From: Perkinsus chesapeaki | Taxonomy: Eukaryota > Perkinsozoa > Perkinsida > Perkinsidae | Direction of reading: 5' to 3' | DNA: 64,000 nucleotides | NCBI GenBank assembly: GCA_013115145.1 | Contig: JAAPAO010000003.1 | Coordinates: forward strand, 1 to 64,000 | Shown: in pieces, positions 12,390 to 24,965 of the stretch | How the letters are laid out: the number at the start of each line of letters is the position of its first letter | Position numbering within the stretch: position 1 is the first letter of the stretch | Program-made: the position numbers and the translations under genes | The notes under the pieces: model-generated | Database searches by the model: none | Seen by the model: the letters and a program-made list of their open reading frames with translations, nothing else | What the model was told of the DNA's origin: nothing

Positions 12390-12473
12390 CAACGATGATG
12401 GGTCCTGGGCCAAGCATACAAATGATAACACAACACATCGGTGCGCGAGAGGGGCAGTGAGAAACAACAAGTA

Positions 12474-13269
12474 TCATTTGAACTTAACAGCTACTCGATG
12501 AGCTTCCTCTACAGCTTCCTTCACGTACCTAAATCACCAACGCTCCGAAAACCACGGCATCACCAACGGTCTTCTCACCGGCAAGTTGCATGCCACTCGG
12601 GCGGAGTCCGCGTCATCCAAGACTCCATGGCGTCCTTTTCCGCCAGCAACACTTTGAGAACCCTTTCCCTTTTTTGCGCTTGCTGGGGTGATGTGCCAGA
12701 GGCCCAGAAATGCGATAACAATTCCCGAACTCGCTCTAGTAGCTGGTCAAGCTCAACGTTCACAGAGCTGTCGGCCATGCGACGGTATCTGGAAAGCACT
12801 CATTTCCTTGGAAGGCAACGATCCCTTACAGTTTGCTGCCTGGGTTAGTGCGGGCATTTATGGCCCCGTGGTCCACTCTAGATTGCCCTCCTGCTGTCAT
12901 CACATCGTTCTCCCAGATACGGACGCCAGGGACGACCAAGCCTAAAGAGTGGGTAGGTCGGAACGAAGTCCCATGAGCCAACATACCCGCGCCACTAACA
13001 GAGCCTCCTGGTCCCACAAGATGCACCAGCTCCTTCGACAACTCTATCGTCTCCTGGTCAACTTTAGTGAGAACCTCGTGGCTGGAGAGCAGCGGAGGAC
13101 AGCCCTCCTTAGATAGCTCATCGACCCAGCCCATGCACCTGGGCAAAGGCCAATAGAGCCCGGGTGGTGAGGGGGCTCAAAAGACCCACTTATCATCAAG
13201 AGCGTCGGTCTTGGTGATGCCGGCTGCTGCTGACACGGCAGACGATCCGTTTGTAGCATACCGAGCCAT
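12474..13269 (-). CDS. small uncharacterised helical protein between two TFIIH subunit genes
   Basis: Not assigned. ATG 13269 gives MARYATNGSSAVSAAAG; a GTGGGT..GCCCAG intron joins to CMGWVDELSKEGCPPLLSSH and EVLTKVDQETIELSKELVHL. After a middle part ending TNPGSKL, a GTAAGG..TTCCAG intron leads to MADSSVNVELDQLLERVREL and RERVLKVLLAEKDAMESWM. A final GTGAGA..TTTAG intron gives YVKEAVEEAHRVAVKFK and the stop at 12474-12476. All joins keep phase. It is predicted to be largely helical, of roughly 190-200 residues, without a signal peptide. Its size and amphipathic helices would suit a small subunit of a transcription complex such as Mediator, but no motif proves that; position between TFIIH genes is suggestive only. 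Confidence 0.52.
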
Positions 13270-13618
13270 GAGCCTAAGAGGATATCATCGGTACACCAAA
13301 TCTGGACTTAGTAATAGCTGTAAAGATATTCGCTTGTCTTCTACAGTATATTTCAGCCTATCCTTTATTATCCTTAGCGTTCATTTATCTTAGCAAATAT
13401 TAATACAAGATACCAATTATTAATTATCGCTTTATTGCTGTAAAACGGACAGAAAATGAAACGGAAACCGCGATGGAATGTACTTGGGTATTAAAGAAAC
13501 ATCGGATGTGTTCGCTTCTTCAAGTTCCCCCAGGACTCTCTGCTATCATACTCACTCATACGGACCAGGGTGTGCAATATAGCCATGAGAATGTGGCCGC
13601 ACAGTTGTTATTATACGA
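13270..13618. other. AT-rich intergenic spacer
   Basis: About 350 nt between the start of the small helical-protein gene and the p62 stop codon. AT-rich around 13320-13440, with no coding frame or RNA gene recognised. Confidence 0.5.
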
Positions 13619-15626
13619 CTAGCTGGTATACCCATCATACTTGTTGATAGCCAACGCCCGAGCGTTGTTCCCATCACCCTCGGAATTTCGCAGGTCCGCT
13701 ATCTCCGCGCTCTCAGAGGAGTCCAAGGCTAGCTTCCGTCGCTTCGCTACAGACTCGACATCAACCGATGATTTCGTTGGCTCCGCCTTCGGGAACGATC
13801 CTATGGTAGAAGCCGTAGTCGGGTTCATAACCGTGCAGACGATCTCTTACCAGTGGCCTTGCCACTTTGGCTGTTGAAGCGATGCAGTAGACTTTGGAAG
13901 GTATCTAGAGGTTACGAGTAATCCATCCTCTTCAGTGACGGTAACCATCAGTCATACAGAACAGCTAGACGTTCCCAGAAGGAGCGCGTCTAATACTAAT
14001 GTTGGATCTGGGAACATATCCCCGAGTGTAATTTTTATTATCAACGTTATAAACCAGCCTTAGGCCTCCACTGGGAGCCCATTTCCGCCAGGGTAGATGA
14101 GTTGTAGCCCATGACCCACTGTTGCTGGCGAACGCATCTCCGGGCAGTGGTTGAATCTCGACACTGTGCTCGCCATGACCAGTGCTCACTTCAGCTTGGG
14201 TGAGATCGACCTGATGGCTGCTATGATACCCAAGGGCTACCAGCGTCGTCTACCTCAGGGTTAACCATAGACTCCGCTGTCCATGCATCAGGCCCGACCT
14301 CTTCCGCGGCTGAAAATAGCAAACAATCATCACTGACCGGGCGGAGCGATGCGATTTCTTACTTTTCTCCATGGCGTCGAACAAGGGATCATTAGGGACG
14401 TTCTTGGGCTTTTCCCGGCCCTGCGAGTTGTAGTAGTAACCCGACTGGAAATACTTCGTCCAGAACTCCTTCTCACTTAAACTCGTCGGGACCAGCCGCT
14501 CGTAGGCAGCTCTCACTTTGGGGTTTTGTTCGAAAACTTCCCGTTGCTGCAACAACGCGTAACAGCGCGTTGACGCCTAATGGCGTTCCCCAGGCCTCCG
14601 TACCGTCTCCGGAGTGATGTTGAAGATGCCTTTATCTCCCTGTTGAGGGTTCGCTATCTGCGAGGGCAGGTTGATCGGCACCGGAAGGCTTGCATGGATT
14701 CCCTCATCTAAAGGAAGACTTCAACTTTACCATTGCCGCTTTCACCCGACCTCCCTTCCGAATCGCTTGCTTGTGAAGGTGCAGCTCTAGTCGGTACCGG
14801 TCCCAGAACTCCTCCGCTGTCAAACACTTCGACCGCGTAACGAGGCGTTCGTATCTGAGGGCACCACCGCTCGCACGCGGCCGACCCCACCGAACCAACC
14901 TGTCCTTCATTTCCTTATTGCTGGCCAGGAACTCGGCCCGGTCCTTCGCCGCCTCCTGCAGCGCTCGCTGCCGCTTCGCCTGTCGTTCCTCCGCAGCATC
15001 ACCGGCGTAACTATGCACAGCCACCAATAGCCAGAGACATCCGGAAGATTCTTACTTCTTGAGCAAGCCCAATATAGTGTGCTGATCCTCCCAGGCCTGA
15101 GTCGGCGAGGTGAACTCAATGACCCTCTCTCGAGAATCCTCGCTTGCATGCTCCCTAATAGCAAACATCCCCCCTCAGATAGCCTTGACTGCAGCTTCAC
15201 CTATATGTGAGTTTGATCAGCGCTCTGTTCGATTTGGCCGGGTTGGGTTTATTGGCCACGAACCCGGCCACGAGGCTCAGCATCACTATAGTTGGCTCAC
15301 TGTGGGTGTTGTTGGCCGAGGGATTGAAAACTGAAACAAGTCATCACTGAGTTGTTGTTCGTAAGGCGCCCCTCCTCCAATCGCAGTAAGTATTAGAATG
15401 CATCCAAAGCCTCCATCACTTGAACGGTCGCCGAGATCCCGGCTCATAAAGATGCTAGCTTGTAAGACCCACCTAGCCGTTGAGTTGTGAAGTAAAGGTC
15501 CCAAGGCTGCTTCTTGAACCGTACAGGTGCCCTGGCCAGCACACGCTCCGTCGTGGGAGCCTCCGATGCCATCGCTTCTCCTCCTCCGGCACCACCACCA
15601 TTCATTGTCGGTGATGTGAAGGACAT
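13619..15626 (-). CDS. TFB1: TFIIH core subunit p62 (GTF2H1/Tfb1) homologue
   Basis: N-terminal PH domain: VRFKKQPWDLYFTTQRL, a GTGGGT..TTTCAG intron, then PTIVMLSLVAGFVANKPNPA and NRALIKLTYR, a second intron (GTGAAG..TATTAG), then EHASEDSRERVIEFTSP and WEDQHTILGLLK. First BSD region: RLVRW..LRYERLVTRSKCL and TAEEFWDRYRLEL. Second BSD region: NPKVRAAYERLVPTSLSEKE and FWTKYFQSGYYYNSQ, matching the family AVKxxYAENVPxxMTEKEFWTxFFQS. The C-terminal part (Ser/Lys rich, KRRKLALDSSESAEIADL) ends at 13619. p62 is the structural TFIIH subunit that contacts TFIIE, activators and XPG. In-frame ATGs exist at 15626, 15605 and upstream, so the exact start is uncertain. The gene lies 165 nt downstream of the ABC transporter stop. 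Confidence 0.86.
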
Positions 15627-15790
15627 GGCCCGAAGACCATCCAAAACACACAAGCACAACTTCGGCAGCATCAGTGGGGCATCCACGAGATAACTCGACG
15701 CTTCATGTCAACACGGAGGTTATACATAGATAGAGCCGTTAAAAAGTGATATGTCGACTTCGTCTCATTTGTTATTGAATTCTTTGCAAA

Positions 15791-18700
15791 TCACGAGGCT
15801 GGTGACGGGCGTGATGCCACAGCTGAGCCCTTGTCCGCCATGGCTGGTGCACCAGGCCTGCCATGAGGCTGCTGGAATCGGCTCTCGGCCATCAGCACGC
15901 CCAATCTACTATTGGGGTCTCGGCATAGGTCCTCCACGAAGCCGTCCTCCACCACTCGTCCTCCACGGGCCAGCATAATGACTCTGTCGCACATGTGAAG
16001 GACACTGGGCCGGTGACAGGTGAGGACCACCTGAGGGCCATAGCAGCTGGTAGTGCTGGCAGATTCGTACTGTTCCACATGCCTCAAAGACCTCCTTCAT
16101 AACTCTCTGTTGCGTCAGCTCATCGAGCGCGCTCGTGGCCTCGTCCAGGATTGCCAGGCGTGGGCGAGTGAGGATGATCCGTGCGAGCTATAGGAGAAAC
16201 TAACCTTGTCTTCAAGACTGCCATTACTTACTTCAACCCGTTGCCGCTCTCCACCGCTCAGCTCCTCAAGCTTACCATCCAACCCTAGGGACTTCACCTC
16301 CAAAGTGTACTCCAGCTGAGCCCGGGCCAGCGCCCCCAGAAGCTCTTCATCCGAGGCCGGCTGCGTCATACCGAACCTGACAGAGTGCTCAGTCGAAAGG
16401 TACAGACTTTCCCTCACCCTAGCGCTTCTCGTATGGAAGCTCTGTCCGACAGGGGACTCTCTTGCATCACACAACCAAGCAAAGCGGAGCTTCGCAGAGC
16501 TTGGGGGTTCAACAAGTCCAACGACTTACCGGACAGGAAGACCTGGCGAGGAGACACTTCCAAGGCCAGCGGGAGTGGGCTATTCTCTCACAACCCTTTC
16601 GAGTCGTCTTTGGTCGGGTACGAGTGGAAGCAGGGCAGAATTTCGCATAGTATCCTCCCTCAGCCACGCATCGATTGCGCGAATGCGTTCAAGCACATCT
16701 TCACTTCGAGGATCACCTTACCTGCCCTCGGTCAGGTTTAATGGCCTGCAGCAACACCTCCACCAGAGTAGTCTTGCCCGCGCCGCTCTCGCCAATGATG
16801 GCTACACGCTGGCCAGGAGGAATGCAAAAACTCACATCGCAGAGACCAGGGAAATCCGAGCCGCCGCGTTGGCCTGAAACTTGAGCTCTGAAGAATCTTA
16901 CAACATTTAACCTACCCGAAGATGCTCCTGGGTCCTCGTACTTAAAGGATACGTTGCAGACATCTACAACCAGCCCGTTAGATTCTCGAAAGGTCGGGGG
17001 CAACTGATCCTCGGCAACCTCCTCAACCTTGGTGTCCAAGGCCTTGACTATCCTACCTGACCAGCCATTAAGAGCTAATAAGGATGCTGGAGCTGCTGCT
17101 AGCCTTACAAGCATCATCAGCAGCTGAGGTGACTGCGTCTACTGTATCGAGGAGGGTGTCGATGCTACCCGATACTGATGCCCATGTACCTTGGGAAATT
17201 GTGAGCACTTTCAATTCTCGCTGTTTAGAATCCTGTAAACACTTATTTTTTTTCGAAAATCAACACTAACAATTCAATCAATTCGATACTGTATCACCTA
17301 CATTCTTATTCACAGATTGAATAGTAATAGTATAAATATTGGGATGAAACAACTATGCATCGGGAAGCTTACCTGCCTCACCCCCCATAGACTGCCCTAA
17401 GGCAGCTGTCATCACAGATGCCACAACACCGCTGCTGTCATCAGAGCCAGAGCCTGTCACTCCAGCGATAGCCGCCACTTCTGATAAATGTGCACAGGAA
17501 GTTAACAGCTGCACTAGTGGAAGGTGGAGAAGGGCTTGTCGGGAAGCATCGTATCTAAGGACCCGGGTTCGAAACCCAGTGACGATATTTTAAGACTTAC
17601 TCATTTCTTCGTTCCATCATTCTTATAGTAGCTTGGAACTGACGAGCCTCCAACTCAAGCCGCCCAAACGCTTTAACTTGAAGCATGTTCTGTGGAGAAT
17701 ACAGATGCCGCCATAACCTGAACCAACAGTGAAGTTTGTAAACTTGTGCACTGCGGAGAGCACAGAAAATTGATAATGCGGCAAGTCCAATCTTTCAACC
17801 ACATAGCGCTGAGATTCATACTTTGGGACTAATAAGAGCAAAGATAATTTACCATTTTTAAAATTTTAAAATAGTACTTTGTGACTTTTAACTACACACA
17901 GCTGTATAATTAACTTCCCTAGCTTCTCTTAATAATCAAAAGAGAAGTAAAGAGATTTGATTATATGACATTCCTCTACCATCATGCCACCCACCTGAGC
18001 ATCACAGGCCCCCCTCGAGGATCCACCACAGAGGTGTCCATAAGCCTCCAATAGATAAGGTATTCCATCACCCTCCTCTTAAAGTAAACCGAGGCAAAAA
18101 TGAATAACACCAGACCGATAAACCTGACACCGAGGAAGTCGAGGAAACGGCAGAGCTGACCTATTCTTACCGTCGCTTAGAATCACGCGCCTTGCTATAT
18201 ATGAGCCATAGTGTAGTAGCGGCCCCACTGACGCGAGTGGTGACCTTACTAGGCAAGCCCAAGAGCAATCGGCATACCGTGCCGCAACTGCCGATGGTTC
18301 GCCGAAGTAGGTCTAGATCGGTCGCAACAGCCTGGAGAGGATGACATGACCTCTCGCCTGCTGCACTTATATACTAATGCAAATTTAATACGAAGGTTGT
18401 TGTTGTTATTCTACAAGTTAATGAGACGCCAGTTAGATCTCATGAAATTGGGATATATCACAAACATCTGTGTAGTACCAGTACCAGGCTTCCTGCATCG
18501 CGCCATACATCAGGAACTCTCAGAACTCCTTTGAGACTCTATGTCCAAAGACGACCTCTCCAGTCGGAGCAGGATTGCACAATCACTTCACGTTCAGTAG
18601 GCTACCGTAGATATAGCGATGAGCTTACCTGTTTGTGGCTCATTAGGAGGGCTCGCCTATACAGCTCCCCCTTGAGGCTTGTTATCGCTTCATGCTGAGT

Positions 18701-20546
18701 GGCATCTAACAGTACCTCCCCAGCAGCACACAGGAATATCTGGGTCAACTCCAACCTGATAAGAACTAAACGCCATCCATTAAGCCCCCTCATTACCTGC
18801 CGAGCTCTACAAACATCCACAGCAGAGGGCGCCATTGACGCCCGGGGCCACTACTACTCCTCATGGCCTTCTCCATGATCTTACCCTTATGAGATACGCT
18901 CTCGGCTGCCAGCCATCCACAGGCTGCCGACATAGCCGTCGACAAGGCCATACCTGAAACAGCCCTCTATGCACATTGAGTTGGCAATACATAAAGAAAG
19001 GATGAGGCTTCCAGAACCTCAAAACCAAATGAGCCCCACAGGCGTCCATCGGAAATAACAATACAGATTTCACCGCTGACTGGATATCAGAAGTTAACAG
19101 AGACGAGGAGAAAGCCCAAAAAGCCAAGCCACTCACCGAGCAGCACTGTCGGTGAGCTGACAAGCAAGTGTCCCACCAGCCTGGTAGCCGTGCCACACTG
19201 TGATAAGGTCGCCAAATGCAGCTTCCGCCCCAAGGCATCCACCAGAGCTCGATCGGCGAATCCTACGAGCTCCCCTCGGGTACAGTAAAAGTACAGGTCT
19301 TTAGCGGAGGAACGGTACTTATGGTCTCCATTAAGAGCCTTAGTAACCTAATAAAATCAATAGTAATTTATACGTATTGTATAAAAGCCATAGAGATTTT
19401 AATCGGTACTGTAGTTTTAGAGACGCCGTTGACTATGCTGATAACCGAAGAGACTTCTGCCGATTTTGTCGCCTCCCATAATCAACAAATATATTTCCTC
19501 GGGGACGGCAAGTCCAGATGAGAAACTCTCTTTGGGCTATAGTTGATCCTCGGACTTCGCTCTCCCCAGCATACAGTGGCGCCTCCCTTGCCCCCAAAGA
19601 CTATTACCCTCGTTAAAGTCTCATTAACCGCCACTGTGAGTATCGATACAACCTTCTTATCGTTGGTAGAGCACCTATTAATAGTATGTCCGATCCAAAT
19701 CCTTGAGTTCCTAGGCGAACCTGTTGAACATTACCTTGCCAGGCCTAATAGTGCTGTAAGCAGCGTATCTGGGTCCTTCACATCCTCCATGGCCTGGGCC
19801 AGCGCCGCTCTCCGACGAGATACTTCAGCTGTTAGCCACTAAACAATAGCACCGCTATATAGCGTGACCCAAACTGTTATGCTTATCAACTTTTCCGGCA
19901 TAACTTTTCTACTCGACAAGGAATTTGTAAAGGTCTGGTCCATGGCCTTGGGATAGTACTGGTAAAGAGACTATCTGGAGAAGTTTAAAGCTTTGACTTA
20001 ATCACCGTCTTCTGTATACGATAAACTTCCAACTCATTGGTCCACCCTAACCTCATTCCAATGCAACGCCAGGTCCAAGTGGCTCGAATGTGTGAAACAG
20101 AAGCAGCCATTAAAAGTCTTAGGCGAAGACCAGCTATTTGCCGGAGAAACGTATTACTTTTTAGGACCGCACTACCTTCTACCGTTATGTGCGAGGGTAG
20201 ATGACTACGTGGCAATGATGAAATCAAAAGCATATCATTTAGCCTTACACCACGTCTATGTCCTGTACTGTGGCACAGTTAGAGATGCAGCAATTTATGG
20301 GACTGCAGCGCCCCCGCAAGTACTCAGACCATCGCCAGCAACGGAGCACACAATCACTGTCCCCCCGATGACTTTCCCCCTGCCCAGTAGTACTACTACC
20401 TCCTTCTCCTCATCGGTTAGCACTCGGAGATAGTCCATCCTTTTCTTTAATAAATACGCCAGTGCTATCAACGGCAGCACTCGGTAGGCCGTCAATGCCC
20501 ATTTCTTCCTATCACTAAGGCCTTTCCATTTATTCAATTTTGTCAT
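15791..20546 (-). CDS. ABC half-transporter (ABCB/ABCD-like)
   Basis: Start ATG 20546 (MTKLNKWKGLSDRKKW) leads into a first membrane helix (YRVLPLIALAYLLKK). The transmembrane part is cut by many introns and only partly resolved. The nucleotide-binding domain is complete across exons: VVDVCNVSFKYEDPG, Walker A GESGAGKTT (about 16790), Q-loop region LALEVSPRQVFLSG, signature LSGGERQRV (about 16250), Walker B RPRLAILDEATSALDE (about 16150) and H-loop VLTCHRPSVLHMCDRVIML. It ends HGRPGAPAMADKG..PAS at 15791. One nucleotide-binding domain preceded by one membrane domain makes it a half-size exporter that must dimerise. ABCB- and ABCD-type assignments cannot be separated here; the short basic N-terminus followed by a helix could be mitochondrial or peroxisomal. 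The span includes long AT-rich introns. Confidence 0.78.
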
Positions 20547-20627
20547 CAAATCTGCCTATATAATAACCACTCAGAAACACAACACCGAAATGAGCTGCAG
20601 AAGCCAATTCGCACTATATGAGACACT

Positions 20628-22194
20628 TTATTCTTCTTTATCTTCCCCACTCTCCTCGACGCCAACAAGGAGATGGTCATCTCTCTCATCAGTGGACAGC
20701 TGCCGCTTCAATAGTGTCGGTATCAAGGCCAGGCATCCCAAGCCCAGTAGCACCTAACCAATAGCTCTATAACTTCCAGAGGTATCTATTTGTACGAGGA
20801 AGTTCTTAGCGTTGAAGCCTCCGACATGCTGGATCTCTGCAAGCTCGCTGCCCATGTTAACCAATATAATGTTATTAGGGATAAGGCCTAGTAGCGTACC
20901 TGAGGAGAGAAATGGTTAAAGAAAGAGATGAAATTTACCGAAAAAAAATGTCGTGAAATCCATGCCCAGGTTGCCAGTGGAGATATTGATGAACCAATTA
21001 GGTACTATTGGTGTTATACGTAGGAAAAGCATGTACCTGAGGAAGGGGGATATTCATTGAAGCAGTTAACCACGTAAAAGATACACGTGGTAAAACATAT
21101 CGAGGCTCCGAAGACTGCCCGCTGAATGCGGAAAATGTGAGGCTTAAGGTTATAAAGCTTCCATGCCCGACTCGTTCTCGCCAATATAGCTCACCATAGT
21201 TAACATGGCGAAAGCTACGTCGGTGGATGCGTTATATTACTCTGAGGAGAGCCCCACTAAATCCCAGATGATCGTCGCTGCCGCCGCCGCCGCTCTACTA
21301 CCAGAATAGACTGTCACGCCTCTTATCCAATTGCTTCTTGAATCGAGACATAGCTGGTCGGAAGAAATGCATAACCAAGGGACGACCGACGACACGGAAT
21401 AGCAGATAGCATAGAGATGCACCAGCAGTAGCACAGGAAGATACTATTAAGAATCCCTTTACTCCTGAAAATAACAATATGCAATAAAGCCGCGAGTTAT
21501 ATAAGCCTTTATCGAGGCCTCGGTAAGGATTGTTGCTGTTTTCTGACTAGTGTATCAACGACATGACTCAAACATAACAATCTAATCCTGTCCTATCGGT
21601 TCATACGGGACAGTCAATTCTTCGTAGATGCTGAACTTCATAGAAAACAAATGAGATGAAGATAGATTTTCAACACGTCGACATTTTGCAGACGCGACAA
21701 AAGCAGCCATAGCTACTCGGTGGGAAATATATCCAACTATGGCAAGGTTTTAATAATAGACATCTTCGAGGTGTGAAGTCCCATACATTACTTCCAAATA
21801 GAGCTCCAGCCAATAAAGACAGGAATATCGGTCCTGGTATGGCAAAGGTCTGTAGGAGCGTATAGGAGGCACAAAACAGTACCATAACCTCCGTATAGTG
21901 ATCCCCAATGTAAAACTGTAAAGCATCTTGGACCTGCTTCATTGATTAACCCGGCAAGCTATATAGCATCCTTACCACTAGAAGATCCCGGCCTGTAGTG
22001 CTTGTCAAGAGCTGTCTAATTGTCTTCTTGCCAAAGGTATCATATAATTGAGACTTGTAGTGTGGTGTGAGTGGTGGGAACTTCTGGTATAGTCTCCACA
22101 TTGCGAAAACGGATATCACAAAAAATGTTGCTAGAACTACCTGATAGGAGATATGATGGAGACGCGCAGGATAGCAGGCTCCAAGGGGCACCAA
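20628..22194 (-). CDS. VTT-domain (TMEM41/DedA-like) membrane protein
   Basis: Exons give an N-terminal helix (VVLATFFVISVFAMWRLY), then LQTFAIPGPIFLSLLAGALF (the VTT signature), then IVSSCATAGASLCYLLFRVV, GRPLVMHFFRPAMSRFKKQL and DKRRDSLFW. After an intron come YMLFLRITPIVPNWFINIST and LGMDFTTFFFG, a near-exact match to the TMEM41 re-entrant motif LFLRITPxxPNWFIN. A last helix (LLGLGCLALIPTLLKRQL) and an acidic tail (VGVEESGEDKEE) precede the stop at 20628-20630. TMEM41B/VMP1 proteins are ER phospholipid scramblases needed for autophagosome and lipoprotein formation. The acidic tail end is not a classical KKxx signal. No in-frame ATG is clear at the 5' end; the coding frame is open to 22194 from a non-ATG codon, so a short first exon is probably missed. 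Confidence 0.84.
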
Positions 22195-24716
22195 AAAGGC
22201 AACGCTTTAAGGGTTATATAATTCCGTGGATATAATTCCGTGGATACATGATTGGTAAAAGCTGGTATCATATCATGAATTAATCAACGTCCATAATGAT
22301 GAATCGCAAAGGAAGAAACTGGCCACCGAAACTCCTGCTATTCCCTTCATTCTCGAATAAAGTGGTAGTATAGTGAGAACGAACGTGGATAGAAGTAGTA
22401 GAGTTCTGAGCTATCCAGTAGGCACATATTACTATAGAAAATATCTTTATGATATGTCTAATCCCTGCTCAACCTCTCCTCCTCTTCCCTTCTATTACCA
22501 ATGATGTCATGTATGAGCCAATGGATGTTACCCCGTCCTTATCAGCTGATGACCGTTTGACTGCCTAAAAGGAAATGCTAAGCTAAGACGGCCGGTTATA
22601 AGGTTAGAATGGCTGAAATGCAGACGACGACCAGGAAGCTCCTTAATCGCAAATCTGGTGGCCAATTGTCAAGAAATCACACAATCTTCTGTTTCTATAT
22701 AAGAGATGGAGATCGGGTTTTATAACCCTCAGTCTCATACATCAATCTCTTAATGAAAATGAAGGAGGGGTAGCTCATCAATGATTGCTGAGCAAACATC
22801 CACCCAACTCACATGGTTTCGTTTTCCCCCAAAAGAAATGCAACCACATTCGTGAGTATCAGTTGGCCCGCCTCGGCTGCTATTACCTTTGCTCGTCTTT
22901 CATCACTCTCCTGTTCTCTCCCAGATAAACTTTCCGAATCTAGATTTTACAACGATGCGATATTGCCAGCGTCTAAGGAGCCTACTTGCAACAGCTGCTG
23001 CTAATCGAGCGCTCCTTCTTGGTCCTCCTACAGCCGATCCTGTATCCATATAAAAAGCAGCTACCCCTCAAGTCACGTCCACCACTGCCGTTCCACACGA
23101 ACCAAAGATCTTTACCAACCTCTTCCACCCGATGAAAGTGAAGTAAGCATTCGAATCCAGAACAACAATAATGCATCGATCCTTGCTATATTCTCGAATG
23201 AGACAATTTTTAGTAGACTCCATACCATTGGGTAATTCTGACCCTTCTACGTCCTATAGGAATCTGGACTTGTGCGCGGCGTTCTCGCACATAGTAACAA
23301 CATCAAAGATCTTTTTATATGTATAGTAGAAAGTGGGTATGATAACTTCCTAGAAATACAAGGAGGGATCTTATCTTTTTTGAAAGCGGTTATCTACCAG
23401 TGCTCCTACTAGACGCCAAATAGTTCCACTGCCAATCCAAAGCAGCAGGCACGGTCGTCTAGAACATCTTATATTCTTATATAGCTGGACATTAGGGAGA
23501 AGTTGGACACAGTAAAGATAGGAGTGTCAACTTATGTTACGATCAGAAACCTAAGGATACTTAACGAAGCTAGGTGGAAACGATATTTTTATCAGTTCAA
23601 GTTGCCACACCTACAACTATCGATACGAAGGAGATCCGAGCCCTGGACGAGTTAGCCGGTAGAAGTCTAGACGTGCGCGGTTTAAACGATTGGCGAACAG
23701 CAAGTGAATCTGCAGATGTATGTAATGGAACGTTTCGTTTGTTGAGGGACGGTGTTGCTTCACTTGCTGTGGTACACAGTAGGCATCTCGAAGCAGCATT
23801 TGGCCTCCGATAGTGAAAGGGTTGTGGGGTGAGTTGTAGGTTTTATGGCAAGTGAAATTCTCTGAAGAGCGCAGAACTTCCTATATAACAACTTGGTATT
23901 CAATACGCGACTTTAGTTATACATTTGTGTACACCCACGAAGAACATAGAATTCATGGCGCGTGACTAATACGTGGGTGTGCGTGCAGCTATACGCGTGC
24001 GTAAATGACCAGTAACCCATCTGATCCAATGGTGTCGGCTTCTTTTCTCTCTTGATCAATTAATAATTCATCCACCTTAGCAAGCTTACCGTGATGCGCA
24101 AGGAGGAAGGGTTTTAGTGGTGTTGGTCCTGTGTCATTTTATTCAATCGCACTTCAGCACAAGTAGTCTACTTGTGAATACAACTCAACTCTACTTGAAG
24201 TAGAGTTTACTCGTAAAGCAATTTGGAGAATATTTTATTGTAGATATCTCATAGCAGTCGCAGAAGTCCTTACGAAGACTTGAATGGCAAGTTTTTACAG
24301 CTTGTGTATTGTTAAGGAGCTCTGCGAAAGACAGTCTTAACTACGAGGATGTAGTTGACGTTCCATGCATCGCGTTCCAGTCTTACAATAACTAACACAA
24401 CACAAGAAGTGTATATGATGATACTCGTTGGTATTGACTAGACAGCTTCACGATATATTCGATATTTATGCTGGTATAAACGAGTAATGCATTGTCATCA
24501 TCATCATCATTCACACACTCCCGGTTAAACAACTATTGGTTCACCGTCGAAGTGATAGCAGAATACAAGTTCATTATTATTAAATCATCATTGTTTATCA
24601 TCGTCTACAACTACGAAGCAAAGCGATGTATATATCTTCCGCACACAAAAATAAGCGTTGCGGTGATACTTATATAGGACAGTAATAGCAACGACCATAG
24701 CGCCAGACGTACAGTA
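22195..24716. other. 2.5 kb region without a supported gene
   Basis: AT-rich, with only short frames. The longest plus-strand frame (23574-23813) has no motif and is crossed by a minus-strand frame. A small direct repeat (ATATAATTCCGTGG twice at about 22217-22246) and a TCA-type trinucleotide run (about 24497-24513) are present. The region may contain regulatory DNA, an unrecognised RNA or a decayed gene; nothing seen supports a specific call. Confidence 0.45.
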
Positions 24717-24902
24717 TCATGACGATGAAACCAAGCTCTCAGCTGGGCAATCATTGGCCCTATATAGCTTATCATCATTGGTAGTGTCACAGTGGAGGAC
24801 GTTAGTAAAGGAGGCAGAAAGAGCTCCCTGAATTGCAGAGATACTCCTATCAGAAAATACAGTAGTAGCTTCGTTGATCATAAACAAAGCGAACAAAAAC
24901 AT
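24717..24902 (-). CDS. possible small secreted protein, 61 residues
   Basis: ATG 24902 gives MFLFALFMINEATTVFS, which has the shape of a short signal peptide, followed by a polar region with two cysteines (NVLHCDTTNDDKLYRANDCP) and a Ser-rich end. It lies 64 nt downstream of the stop of the 337-residue gene on the same strand, so it may simply be a chance frame in that gene's 3' region. No family resemblance is seen, including to the three-copy secreted family at 29-40 kb. Confidence 0.25.
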   Translation of the reverse strand: MFLFALFMINEATTVFSDRSISAIQGALSASFTNVLHCDTTNDDKLYRANDCPAESLVSSS

Positions 24903-24965
24903 AACAGATTTCAACCATTTTTGCCGAACCCGAGACAGGTTCACAAGGTAATGGCCGTAGCCAAT

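Noticed and set aside
17510-17600. tRNA gene suggested by GGGTTCGAAACCC
   Set aside because: The T-arm-like sequence is present, but I could not form a matching acceptor stem, D-arm or anticodon arm at the right distance on either strand. At most a tRNA-like fragment.
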